DNA of 64,000 nt. It comes from Hesseltinella vesiculosa (Eukaryota > Mucoromycota > Mucoromycetes > Mucorales > Cunninghamellaceae). The stretch is from the NCBI GenBank assembly GCA_002104935.1, contig MCGT01000036.1, positions 1 through 64,000 on the forward strand, read 5' to 3'. How positions within the stretch are numbered: position 1 is the stretch's first letter; each line of letters begins with the position of its first letter. Positions 34,746 through 44,553 of this stretch are shown here, piece after piece. The position numbers and the translations under genes are program-made. The notes below the pieces were generated by a model, which was not told the DNA's origin, made no database searches, and worked only from the letters and a program-made list of their open reading frames with translations.

Positions 34746-35843
34746 TTAAGCGGTTCTCCAGAGAGAAGGAGCAACGGTGGGTTCCCAGGTAGGGTTGCTG
34801 GTGTGACCTTGCAAGCAGACATAGGTGCGGCCATGGTATTCAACACGGTCACCAGCGGCATAGGTGCCGACAGGGTCCCATTCACAGGCATCACGACGTT
34901 CGTGGTGGTGACGTTCTTCACGGTGGTGTTCTTCACGGTGGTGTTCTTCACGGCGTTCTTCATGATGGCGAGAGGAACGGTCGTTTTCTTCGCGTTGGCG
35001 ACGTTCACGGTCTTCCTTGTCTTGTTGTTCACGGCGAGAGAATTCTTCTTCACGGTGCTTGAGTTCTTCTTCACGTTGGGAGAATTCTTGACGACGGCGG
35101 TCTTCTTCTTCTTGTTCGTTGCGCTTTTGTTCTTCTTCCTTCTTGTGGTCATCATACATCTTCTTGCCCAAGAGACCAGCGCCGACAGCCAAAGCACCAC
35201 CCAACAAGGCAACACCGGCTTCACCAGCATGTTCCTTGGTCTTCATGCTCTTGCAACGCTTTTGGTGAGCTTCGTCCACAAGCGACATACCGCGCACAGG
35301 GGCACCAGCAACTTCTTGGTTGGAGGAGTTGGGGAAGCCTTGGCCTTGGAGCTTCAAGTTCAAGGTGCCGATGGTGTTGCCCTTGACATTGTACAAGTCA
35401 AAGGCACCGTTGAGAGCAGCGCCAGGAGCTTGGATGACTTGAGCAATAGGGATGGCAGCGAAACCGATCAGTTCAGAGCCAACGGATTCTTCGTCCAAAA
35501 GTTCGACATACAAGAACTTTTCACCAGCCAGGGCCAAGGTGAAGGTTTGGTTCCAGGCAGGGGTCTTGCCAGCTTTCTTGGCAGTGAAAGTCTTTTGGAA
35601 AGATTTCTTGTCTTCGTGGTTCAAGGAGAATTGGAGGAAGGGATCTTGCTTGCCAAGGGTTTCGACGTCCTTGTCAGTTTGGGCACCCACGGCGGTCAAC
35701 ACCAAAGTTTGGGTACCAGATTGAGAAGATTGGTAGTGTTGAGAGGAAGAACGGACCACGTTTTCATCCGAGTTGTAGGTCACAGTGGTAGAAGAGTATT
35801 CATAAGAGGTTTCTTGGCCGGCAGAGATTTCTTGAGCGTACAT
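34746..35843 (-). CDS. C2-domain protein with charged coiled coil and C-terminal chitin-binding module (CBM5/12)
   Basis: Single exon, 365 aa. Residues about 45-180 form a C2 domain (LVLTAVGAQTDKDVETLGKQ, DPFLQFSLN, PAWNQTFTLAL, FLYVELLDEESVGSELIGFA). A glycine/alanine hydrophobic patch follows near 205-225 (AGVALLGGALAVGAGLLGKK). Next is a very charged Glu/Arg/Gln coiled coil with HHREE repeats, and then a CBM5/12 module: CEWDPVGTYAAGDRVEYHGR, YVCLQGHTS, PTWEPTVAPSLWR. C2 domains bind membranes or lipids; CBM5/12 binds chitin or other polysaccharides. There is no signal peptide, so a chitin-binding module on a seemingly cytosolic, membrane-associated protein is odd. The strong codon bias suggests high expression. 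A role at the wall/membrane interface is inference. Confidence 0.85.
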   Translation of the reverse strand: MYAQEISAGQETSYEYSSTTVTYNSDENVVRSSSQHYQSSQSGTQTLVLTAVGAQTDKDVETLGKQDPFLQFSLNHEDKKSFQKTFTAKKAGKTPAWNQTFTLALAGEKFLYVELLDEESVGSELIGFAAIPIAQVIQAPGAALNGAFDLYNVKGNTIGTLNLKLQGQGFPNSSNQEVAGAPVRGMSLVDEAHQKRCKSMKTKEHAGEAGVALLGGALAVGAGLLGKKMYDDHKKEEEQKRNEQEEEDRRRQEFSQREEELKHREEEFSRREQQDKEDRERRQREENDRSSRHHEERREEHHREEHHREERHHHERRDACEWDPVGTYAAGDRVEYHGRTYVCLQGHTSNPTWEPTVAPSLWRTA

Positions 35844-35912
35844 GTTGTTGTGGAAGAGATGAGAATAAAGTAAAGAAGAGCGTGTTTCTTTTTTTTTCGT
35901 CCTGCAGCTGCA

Positions 35913-35921
35913 CTATTTAAA
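35913..35921 (-). promoter_or_regulatory. TATA-like element of the C2/CBM gene
   Basis: TTTAAATAG on the minus strand, about 75 bp upstream of the ATG at 35843, lies in an otherwise GC-richer context. Confidence 0.4.
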
Positions 35922-36496
35922 GGTGAGAAAAAAAAAAAAACTGGCATGTCTATTTTTGGGGTGGCGGTGATTTAAAAAACCGTTGGAGGTGCTTTGAAAG
36001 CTGTCCCTTTCCAAATACAGCGACGTGCCCGGTCTTGGTCTTCCATGACCTTGGCATGTCAAAATTCAAAAGCCAAGGCCGAGATTCATTTTCTGAGAAA
36101 AGGAAGAAAAAACCCAGGCATTTTCTTTTGGAAAGTTTAAAATAATCATAAAAAACGATAAGAACGAGAGATGAAAATAAGGCACGAGTCCAAAACTATG
36201 TCACTCGCGTCTTTGCCTGGGCGTTTTTTTCTCTTTTTTTTTCTTTTGACCCGAGGAAAACAAAAAGGTTGGATTTGCCTTGGCATGTTGGGAATAAAAA
36301 AAAAAGTGTTTCAAAAATGACAAAAGGATCAAAACGGAGAACTTCCGCTGTGTGACCTCGAGTAGAGGAAGACGTTTTTTTTGGGTGCTGTGTGACACAG
36401 GTGGTGAAATTTGTTTGGGCGATTGGCAAAAGCAACCGTTTTATGCCTCGTGTTCTCTATTTTCACAAAAAAAAAAAAGGAGAAAGGTTAATTTTA
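35922..36496. other. Spacer, nothing recognised
   Basis: Upstream of the C2/CBM gene and downstream of the P450. A/T runs only, with no supported feature. Confidence 0.5.
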
Positions 36497-38616
36497 TTAT
36501 TGAAGTGCAATGGCGGGATCGTCAAGATCGTCATCATCCGAGAACGGGTGCCCATAATCATCATCACTATAGCCTTGACTTCCGTCGTCGGTTGCAAGGA
36601 TGTCTCTAGGTTCCAGGGCAATGTTCATTTGTATGGGGCGAAGCAGTACGCCGGTGTCGACAGTAGAATCCAAATCCAAAGGGATAGATGGGCCGTGTGG
36701 TGACAAGAACTTGAATTGATGAAACAGTTTCACAAACATGGTAAATAATATTTTGTTGACCTATGAAAAAAAGGGATGCATGAGGGTTTGTTGTTCCATT
36801 GTTCTCAAATGGCTTACAAAAGATGCCCCAGGGCATTGCCTGGGTCCAAAACCAAAAAGGAACAGGTCTCTCTCCAGGCAGGTTTTCTTCGGGTGATGGT
36901 TGAATCGCTCAGGATTAAACAGGTGGGGGTTGTCGTAAAAGGGGCTTGTGAGTGAGGTATGCATGGCATTGATAGGAAATGCAATCACAGTGTCCTTGGG
37001 GATCGTTCTGTCTCGCACAGTGACTAGTTGAAAACAAAAAAATTGAGCAGGTGAAGATCCTGTTGTGCTATTACCATCTTCCTTGAACATTCTGGCAACA
37101 TTGAAAATGTTGCAGCATTTATAACGCAGGCATTCTTTCAGGGTGTTGCTGACCACTGGCATGGCTGCTTCGTCCTGGGTGTAGATTGGGTATCGGCCGT
37201 GCACTTGCACAAAGTGCTGGATTTCATTAAACATGGCGTCTTGCACATCGGGGTGATTAGCAAGAATCTGAAGGTTCCAGACCATCACAATTGGAATCTG
37301 ATCCCCAGCTTTGCCACTGACATCACCTTGTATAATAAAAAAGGAGAAGCAAGAGAAAGAGAGGAATTGAATCTCCGCCGCGCGTTTTTTTTTTTTTTTT
37401 CTTTTTCTATTTGAGGCAGGGCGTTCTTACTGATACTGACAAAGATGTCGTCATTTTGGATCTGGCTCCCATCTTGCATTTGCGCCTTTTGGAGTCGTTT
37501 GACAAGACAATGGCCTTTGACTCGATTGCATTCATCCATCCAGCGCTGCACAACGATATCCCTTGTTTCATTGGCGGTCTGCATGACGGCAAAGGTTCTC
37601 TGGATCCCAGGCCAGTATTTCAGAAAAGGTAGGAAGGAAGTCGAGTCGCCCATGGCACCAAGCAATGGGAAGCAGCGTCGGATGACGATCTCTGCATGTT
37701 TGTAGTCTGCATTGATTGTAGGGAAAAATTTGGCATAGGCTACACCCAAAAGACAATTTCGGCAGGCTATCTTGAGGATATCCACAGGGTTGAATGGGCC
37801 AGTTTCGCTTTTAAACACCGCAATGACCTGATCCACCTCGAGCGCCACGTCTGCCTCATCTAGCTGACCAATGTAGTCTTTGACTGTCAATAAAAAAAAA
37901 TATAAATTAGGACCGTCAAGATTTAGTGATTGTTATTTACCAATGGGCTGAATCTCTTTGTAGGCAGGGCTGTCGGTATCAGCGTAGACAATGCCTCTGG
38001 AAGAAAAGAAAAGAGAAATGAAGCGTCGGACGACAGGCGGTAAAAACGGTGATACCTCCGGTTACGACTGTAGTATTCATCAATAAAACGATGATAAGGT
38101 TTGACCATTTCAGTGACTTGGGGCAGGGTCATGAGGTCCTCGGCAAATCTGGGGTCTGTGATGGTCAGCCAGCGCTGGGACCCCAGTTGCAGGCGAAGAA
38201 AGGGGGATTCTAAATTAAGCAATGTGGACCAATTGGTTGAGATGAGCCTCATCTTTTGAGCTTTTTTATTTATTTTTTATCCTTACGAGTTTGGTCGTGC
38301 CAGGTTTTTAACTTGATAGCTTTCTCAGACCCAAGAAATGGAAGGTGGCCTGAAACCCAATTTCAGATTTTTTCAGGCACATTTTTTTTTAAGAAAAAAA
38401 GCGCCTTGGTGAGAACCCCCCTCCCAGCTTTTGTTCTGGCCACTTACCGACAATGGGTAGGCAAATCGCTGGCGAGGGTAAGGAGTAAAACCAAGGGTAT
38501 TTTTCTTTTAACTGGCGTTGTTTGTCTTGATACCAAAAGTATGCAGTGCCAATGGCAACGCTGATGGTTATGGCGGTGATTTTTGCCAGGGGCAAGCTGT
38601 CGGGATCCTTGGCCAT
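36497..38616 (-). CDS. Cytochrome P450
   Basis: The ATG at 38616 gives MAKDPDSLPLAKITAITISV, a short N-terminal membrane anchor, then KEKYPWFYSLPSPAICLPIV with the proline-rich hinge. Seven or eight exons follow. Helix-K ExxR is present (LKECLRYKCC), as are PERF (LFNPERFNHHP) and the haem-cysteine loop FGFGPRQCPGA. The helix-I oxygen-activation region reads SGKAGDQIPIVMVWNLQIL, without the usual AGxDT/T threonine, and the protein ends in an unusual acidic tail (DDDYGHPFSDDDDLDDP). It is ER-bound and needs a P450 reductase. The substrate is unknown. The atypical helix I suggests unusual chemistry or a splice choice that I misplaced near 37330. Confidence 0.88.
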
Positions 38617-39453
38617 GGCGTAGAAAAACGACTGAGATAGAAAAAGTCTGGTGAGAAAAAGGAAAAATGAAAACGATAAAATTAAAAAAAGTAAAAGAGA
38701 ACAAAAGAAAAAAAAAATTGACTTGAAGATCAATGGGGAGCTAAAAAAGGTTACGATTTGTTGAAAGTTGCACGAAGATGCTCTTATAACGAGGTTGAAC
38801 ACATAACGTTTCCACGGCTTTTCCATTTAAGTTTGTCCCCTCCTTTCAACGTTAAAAATGTCAACAGGAAAAATGGCTTGGAAAACGCCTGCATTGTTCC
38901 CGTCAAGCCTTCTCCTTGATTGTTTTTTGGTTGCGCTGAGCCAAGTTTGATGAAGAGAAAAAGAAAAGAAAAGGAAAGGGGAAAAAAAAAACTGTACACG
39001 ATAGACACGGGGGCAAGTGAAAACAAACAAATTGTCATAGCAAGACCGATACACGCACAAGCCGATCATGGCTAATGGCGACAACGGCTCCATTTCCATC
39101 TCCGCAGACCTTTTTGGCGGATCAGGAAGATCATCTGATCAATAGGTTATTAGTTGAAATGCAGTTGAAGCTGCTTGTACTTATGCGAGAGCGTCCCTCT
39201 TCATCATGATGCCTGCAGCTTAGTGGCAAGGCTATTGTTCTGAAAAATTAGGAAAGCCCATGGCGGTGGTCCAAAATAGGGATGCACATCATTGGCTGGA
39301 AATTGCAAATGTCGCACCAAAAAGAGTGATCCCGTTTTTTTTTTCGTGCCCCTTTTGAAAGTCTTTTTCTCTTTTCTCTTTTTATCTGTTTTATTCTATT
39401 CGATCCTTTCCCCGTTTTTTTTTTTTATTTCTTTTCATGATTCTTGCGTCATA
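38617..39453. other. Divergent spacer, nothing recognised
   Basis: Shared upstream region of the P450 (-) and the membrane protein (+). Only homopolymers and chance frames are visible. Confidence 0.5.
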
Positions 39454-40999
39454 ATGACCCTACGACGTCGACAAGGTAACGTCTCTTTACACAGCACATG
39501 CCCCTATTTAAAAGACATGAGGTTCAATGGGTTTTAATTATAGAAATCTCAGCGTCCACCTGTGCAGACATGGGGAATGGGTATCCTTATTGTGCTCCTG
39601 TAACATCCGATGTTTGGAATAATGGCAGTTATTATGAATTTGTATGGAACTACAAGTAAGCCACCGCCTATTTTCAGCGTACCTGAACTCATCGTTTCAT
39701 CCAGTTATCCTGCTTATGTCAATGTCGTAAGATCCAAGAAAAGAGGGGGAGTGACAGAGAGCAGAAAGGGGGGGGGGAGAAGCCAAGGGTTTCTTCCTAT
39801 TTTTTATTTTAGGGGGAAGCGAGTGTGGGTGCGCTCCGAGCTCGTTCCTTTGGTTATAATGAAAAAAAATCTCACCTCTGTCCATTCCTCCTATTTTTTG
39901 ATAGAATGCATTGGATTTGCACTTGTACTACAACCAGAACTTGCAGATGGTGGAGGTGAAAAACTGGACAAATATACCCACTTCCCAAGGTCAACTCTCC
40001 GTTCAAGTCGATGACTCCTGGTTCCCCTCTCTCTCCTATGGCATCAGTAAAAATTGGACCCTCTATGGTCTTTATGTCCCCAACGGCTTCAACGCTTCTC
40101 AAATCCTCACCGATCATTACTCTATATATCCCAAGCAGTTCAACTTTACGGCCACTCGTAGGTGTCTCCAAAAAAAGAAAAAAAAAAAACTACCCAATGG
40201 GGTGATTCACACCTTTTATTATTATTATTTTTTTTTTTTAGAATCGGCATCTCCCAATGCATCCAGTTCAGCCACACCTTCGTCTGCTCCGTCCTTGTCG
40301 GCCAGCAGCAACAGTTCTGGTTTCCCTGGTTGGGGTATTGCCTTGATCGTGATCGTGCTCGTGGCAGTCATCATCACCGGGGCTGTGTTGTTCTGGGCAT
40401 TTTGTATCTACCGACCACGTCAGCAGAAACAGCTCAGGGATCAGCAACAACAAATCCACGCTCCTCCCTCGGATCACAAAGACACCGGTGTCAACCTTTC
40501 CCAACCTCTCCACGACGAAAAAGCCTCCATTTACTCACACACGCCCATCCTCAAAGACATCAACGGCACCCGATCCATGGTCAGCGTCGCCGGCGGCACC
40601 TCTTCCATCTTCCATCGGCCTGACTCGCCTCCCTACCCACTGCCTTCTCTTCCGTCCACCGAAGCCGTCAATCTGCCCGACACTTTTCGCTACATGATGC
40701 AGCAGCCCGACTGGGCCTCTTTAGACGAAGAGAACGTGGACGAGGAAACTCGCCGCCGCCTCGGGGAAGAGCTGCTCCAACGACAACTGGCCGAGGACGG
40801 CACCACCGTCAAATCCCAGCAAGCCCCCGTCCGCAAAACCAGCATTGCTTCCCGCACGCCCAAGGCTCGCACTGCCGCCATCATGGTTGCCGATTCCACC
40901 GCCTCTCTCTCTCAGTCCTCATCCATGGCTTCCATTGCCCACCATCCTTCTCCTTCCGTCTCCACCCACCCTCCCCCAAGATCCTCCACCGACTCTTGA
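39454..40999 (+). CDS. Single-span membrane protein with extracellular Cys/Asn-rich domain
   Basis: Five exons (39454-39475, 39544-39655, 39678-39726, 39905-40157, 40242-40999) join in phase to 397 aa. The outer part (STCADMGNGYPYCAPV, DVWNNGSYYEFVWNY, IPTSQGQLSVQVDDSW) looks like a secreted beta-rich domain. It is followed by a Ser/Ala/Pro-rich stalk, one membrane span (GIALIVIVLVAVIITGAVLF) and a long Ser/Pro-rich cytoplasmic tail containing PDTFRYMMQQPDWASL. This resembles fungal wall-sensor or mucin-like proteins. The first exon is uncertain, because the ATG at 39454 yields no hydrophobic signal peptide. A signal-bearing exon may lie farther upstream, or the start may be the ATG at about 39570. 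Confidence 0.65.
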
Positions 41000-41231
41000 T
41001 GTTATTTTCTTCTTTTTCTTATCTTGTAGCAGTAGTTCTCTTTTTCATTTAATCTTGCCCTTCTCCTCCAGACCCATGCATTCTTCAAAAATAATAAACA
41101 ACCCCGCCGCATTTTTGAAAATGGCTCACCTCATCCATCAAGAAAATGCGCAGCCCAAACCCAACGCTTTCCCAGAACTCTTTTTTTTTTTATATTTTTT
41201 CCATGCCTCTTTTTTCTCAAATTTTTCAAGA

Positions 41232-42074
41232 ATGGATGACCTCGGCCATGAAGCCCCTCCTCCAAGTTATCAGTTAGAACAACAACGCCATGATCAAACC
41301 CGCCCTGACATGATTCTGAACGATGCCTCGGTGAATGCCTTTGAACTCGGTGAAGAATACTCTGCCAACTCTTTGGTGGCCATTGACCAGCTGCCGCTGA
41401 ATGAACGACAACGACTCGAGCGCCAGGGCCCTGCCAACAACCGCATGATCCTGCCTCATTTCCAAGATGATGCCTCGCTTGCCCATATACCCTTTTCATT
41501 GTCTGACCATGACACCACCGTTGAATTCTTACCCGAACAGAAGCGACGCCGTTTCAAGCTTTTCAAGACCCACCAAGTCCAAGACACCGATGTCACCGCC
41601 CAGGCCACCGACCCTTGGATTGCACTGGATCCTGATAGTGGCGCGACAGTCCATTATTTTGAAATCGACATTGTGAGCGTGGGGCGACCGGATGTGGTGC
41701 TTGCGATTGGCCTTGCCACCAAGCCCTACCCATGGTTTCGTCTCCCGGGCTGGAACAAACACTCTGTGGCCTATCATAGTGACGATGGCAACAAGTTCCT
41801 AAACGACCCAACCGTCGGCTATGTGTTTGGGCCATCCTATGGGGTGGGCGATGTGGTCGGTTGTCTGTACCATGTCGAACAAGGCTCAGTCTATTTTACA
41901 CTGAATGGTTCGATGATCCAAGAACCGGCCTTTGTCGGCCTTGATCTGCATGTGTATTATCCCAGCATCGGTGCTGATGGACCTGCAAAAGTGCGTGTCA
42001 ATTTTGGTGCCCAGCCGTTCAAATACGCTTGTCCGTCTTGGGTCGGTCATGTCTATCCTGCACCACCTCAGTAG
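41232..42074 (+). CDS. SPRY-domain protein with a PPxY motif (Ssh4/Ear1-like)
   Basis: From the ATG at 41232, 280 aa in one exon. PPPSY near residue 10 is a PPxY motif, the ligand of WW domains in Rsp5/Nedd4 ubiquitin ligases. A SPRY domain follows (YFEIDIVSVGRPDVVLAIGL, GWNKHSVAYHSDDG, YGVGDVVGCLYH, VYFTLNGS, VYYPSIGADGPAKVRVNFG). Yeast Ssh4 and Ear1 combine SPRY and PPxY to recruit Rsp5 to endosomal cargo, but they also have a membrane segment. Here none is seen from this start; the upstream in-frame extension to 41074 contains hydrophobic Phe/Leu residues from a T-rich run and might be leader or an alternative N-terminus. Confidence 0.75.
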   Translation: MDDLGHEAPPPSYQLEQQRHDQTRPDMILNDASVNAFELGEEYSANSLVAIDQLPLNERQRLERQGPANNRMILPHFQDDASLAHIPFSLSDHDTTVEFLPEQKRRRFKLFKTHQVQDTDVTAQATDPWIALDPDSGATVHYFEIDIVSVGRPDVVLAIGLATKPYPWFRLPGWNKHSVAYHSDDGNKFLNDPTVGYVFGPSYGVGDVVGCLYHVEQGSVYFTLNGSMIQEPAFVGLDLHVYYPSIGADGPAKVRVNFGAQPFKYACPSWVGHVYPAPPQ

Positions 42075-42162
42075 TCTATGGTCATTGTCATTTTTTCTGT
42101 TTTATGAAAAATAAAAAAATAAAAAAAGGGCATGGTATGGAAGGAAAGGGAAGAGATAAAAA

Positions 42163-42271
42163 AATAGAGAGAGAGAGAGAGAGAGCGAGGATATCCAAAG
42201 AAAAAAGAAGGGTCAAAAAAAAAAAAGAGTCATCCTGGGTAGAGTACACACACACACACACACACACACAA
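42163..42271. repeat. Dinucleotide microsatellites (GA)n and (CA)n
   Basis: A GA tract at about 42163-42186 and a CA tract at about 42247-42270 lie between the converging 3' ends of the SPRY gene and the endosulfine gene. Confidence 0.9.
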
Positions 42272-42342
42272 AAACGTGGGTAGTCCACAAGGTTCCTCGA
42301 AGAAAACAGGTTGTGGTCATATGCAAAAGAGAAAGGAAGCGT

Positions 42343-42838
42343 TCATTGTTCTTGCGTTTCGGGGACCAAGGGGCTTTCCTTGACAGGGCTGGAGCCGCTG
42401 GTGGGGCAAGGGTTGGAGTGGGGGATGGTATCAGGACTAGGATGCTCGGATCCAATCGAAACGTCGGTTTCCTTGCCAGCTTTTGACAATGCATAGTCAC
42501 CGGAATCAAAATACTTTCGTTCCTAGTTGAACAAGAACATCAGTGCCAACATCAAAGAGCAAGGCGATCTCGTCAAGCCAATACGTCTGTGGAAGATGGA
42601 AATCCTTTTTTTTTTTTTTTTACCTTTAATTTGTGACCAATCAAGTCTTTACGATCGGGAAGCTTGCCATACATCTTGAACAGCTTCATTTCTTCATCGT
42701 TTAATTGCTAAACACATGATAAAAAAAAAAGTGTGAGAAATCCATTTTGGTAGCCGCTCTGGGGTTCGCCATCTTTTTATGCTAGTGTTGCATCCGACTT
42801 ACACTAATGTCAATCTTGTTGGCTTGGGCAGGATTCAT
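42343..42838 (-). CDS. IGO1: Endosulfine/ARPP-19 family protein (Igo1-like PP2A-B55 inhibitor)
   Basis: Three short exons (42838-42803, 42707-42624, 42522-42343) give 99 aa in phase. The conserved core is complete: NKIDIS-QLNDEEMKLFKMYG, KLPDRKDLIGHKLK, and KYFDSGDYALSKAGK, with the FDSGDY serine that Greatwall/Rim15-type kinases phosphorylate to turn the protein into an inhibitor of PP2A-B55. In fungi this links nutrient signalling to quiescence and mitotic entry. Length is normal for a fungal Igo. The C-terminal 35 residues are Ser/Pro-rich. It converges on the SPRY gene. Confidence 0.93.
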
Positions 42839-43280
42839 TGCGATGTGATAATGAAGATGATAAAAAAAAACTGAGAGAAAGAGAAGGAAAGAGTGAAAAA
42901 AAAGGAGGCGCCTTGGGACACACCTCTTTTTTGCGGGACTTGCTTTGAAACAAAGGATAGACCTCGTTTTTTTGTTTTTTTTTTTTGACCGCGGCTTTAG
43001 TTCATTTTCTTTCTTTTTTTCTCACATCCACCACCCATACGCCAAGGTGGGCCACGCCCGACCAATGGACCGTGCACTCAGTCTTGTCGTAAAAACCTCA
43101 TACTGAAACAACCCTGTTCCAAATCGCCATGTTTGTCACCCATTCTCGGGCTCTGATTGGTGCACAGCCTGGGCTCTGACCAAAGGGCCAAAAAAAAAAA
43201 AAAAAAACCGCAGGCTGTCAAACGCCTTTTTTTTTTTTCCACCCACCAAACATCCCCAGCATTCAGGGTGGTCTTCTTTC
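42839..43280. other. Divergent spacer
   Basis: Common upstream region of the endosulfine (-) and the Ser/Pro-rich gene (+), with several A/T runs and no supported gene. Confidence 0.5.
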
Positions 43281-44408
43281 ATGACACAAAGGCCGCAACG
43301 ACGCAAGCTAAAGCATGTCACCCATGCCGATCCAGAATCAATGCCTTTGAACGACCAGGATTTTGGAACCGATGCCTTGGCCAAGTCACGATCGCCTCAG
43401 CCTTTGCTACTCACCCTCACCAAACACACCCGACCCCTTGCCGAATCTAATGCTCATCAAAAATTTTCAACGCTCTGGGAACGCATGAAGCAACGACGCC
43501 CATCCTCTAAACCCGATCTCACCATGCCCATTGATGATGACAATGCATCGTCGATCAGCAGCCAATCCACCCTCGATCTCCATGAATACCAAATGATACC
43601 CTTACCTTCAGGCAATGCCGACATTCAACAGGCATCTCCATTGTCGTCACCCGCATCGCTGTTGTCTCCACCACCTTTACCTTCATCACCTCCACCAAAC
43701 ATACCTGCATCGCCTCTAGACTTGTCTCCCGCCAACTTGCGCGACATGTTTCCCCTGTTTCCTTCCTCCATGTCTGATTCCACTCTGTCTTCCATCGACT
43801 CCATCTCCAGCCTGTCCTGCAGCTCTGAGCTGTCGTTGCTATTTCCACCTGACGACCTTTCCCCGCCGGTTTCGCCACTGGCCGACCTGGCCGACCTCAC
43901 CCTGAGCGACTCCCCATTCAACCCATGCCCACCCGAACAAGCATCTCTTTCTGACTGGCTGCGGCGAAAACTCGACCGCGTCTGGCAATGGTGCCACAGC
44001 ACGCCTTCACCACCGCTGTCAACTTGGCACATCACCCGCCACTCGGGTCAAAGTCCTTCCTTTCTTCACCAGCAACGGGAGGCTGGTATCCGGAAACCAA
44101 TACGCCGCCAGCCTTGGACCATCGTGCAAGGCCTACCGGACCACCGTGCCCCAACAACCGGTCCACGTGCCCCGATCCCGCCATGGCAGTCGATCCCTGG
44201 CATCCCCCTCTCCCCCTCTTCCAACGCCCAGCACCAAGTCGCCACAGATACGGTCGTCACGTGTCCCCCTTCCCAGCATCAAAACCATAGCACATCTATG
44301 AAAAGATCGCATCGAAGAAGGCGCCTCAGCGACCGAAAGCAAGTCAACTCATTATCTATCATTCGCACCGTCCCGTCCACTTGTTACACTTTTGCATCGT
44401 ATGATTAA
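43281..44408 (+). CDS. Ser/Pro-rich low-complexity protein of unknown function
   Basis: Single open frame of 375 aa from the ATG at 43281. I do not recognise it. It has a basic N-terminus (MTQRPQRRKLKHV), a Ser/Pro/Leu-rich middle with repeated SPPxLP blocks, a short helical segment (LSDWLRRKLDRVWQWCHSTP) that is the only likely folded or binding part, and a basic tail (MKRSHRRRRLSDRK) that could be a nuclear signal. The composition suggests a disordered phosphoprotein. Confidence 0.65.
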   Translation: MTQRPQRRKLKHVTHADPESMPLNDQDFGTDALAKSRSPQPLLLTLTKHTRPLAESNAHQKFSTLWERMKQRRPSSKPDLTMPIDDDNASSISSQSTLDLHEYQMIPLPSGNADIQQASPLSSPASLLSPPPLPSSPPPNIPASPLDLSPANLRDMFPLFPSSMSDSTLSSIDSISSLSCSSELSLLFPPDDLSPPVSPLADLADLTLSDSPFNPCPPEQASLSDWLRRKLDRVWQWCHSTPSPPLSTWHITRHSGQSPSFLHQQREAGIRKPIRRQPWTIVQGLPDHRAPTTGPRAPIPPWQSIPGIPLSPSSNAQHQVATDTVVTCPPSQHQNHSTSMKRSHRRRRLSDRKQVNSLSIIRTVPSTCYTFASYD

Positions 44409-44553
44409 AAAAAACATGCACTTTTTTAACTCTTCGGCAGCTTAGGAGGGAGAAGGTGGGACAAGTCACCATGCTTTATCTAGAAAAGGTCAAGCAAAAA
44501 AAAAAAAAAAAAAGAGGGTATCGAGATTTGTAAAAAAAATTGGGGGAGTGCTG

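Noticed and set aside
34725..35873. Plus-strand open frame of 382 codons
   Set aside because: Antisense shadow of the C2/CBM gene. Its hydrophobic composition is what the reverse of a Glu/Arg/Gln-rich coiled coil gives.
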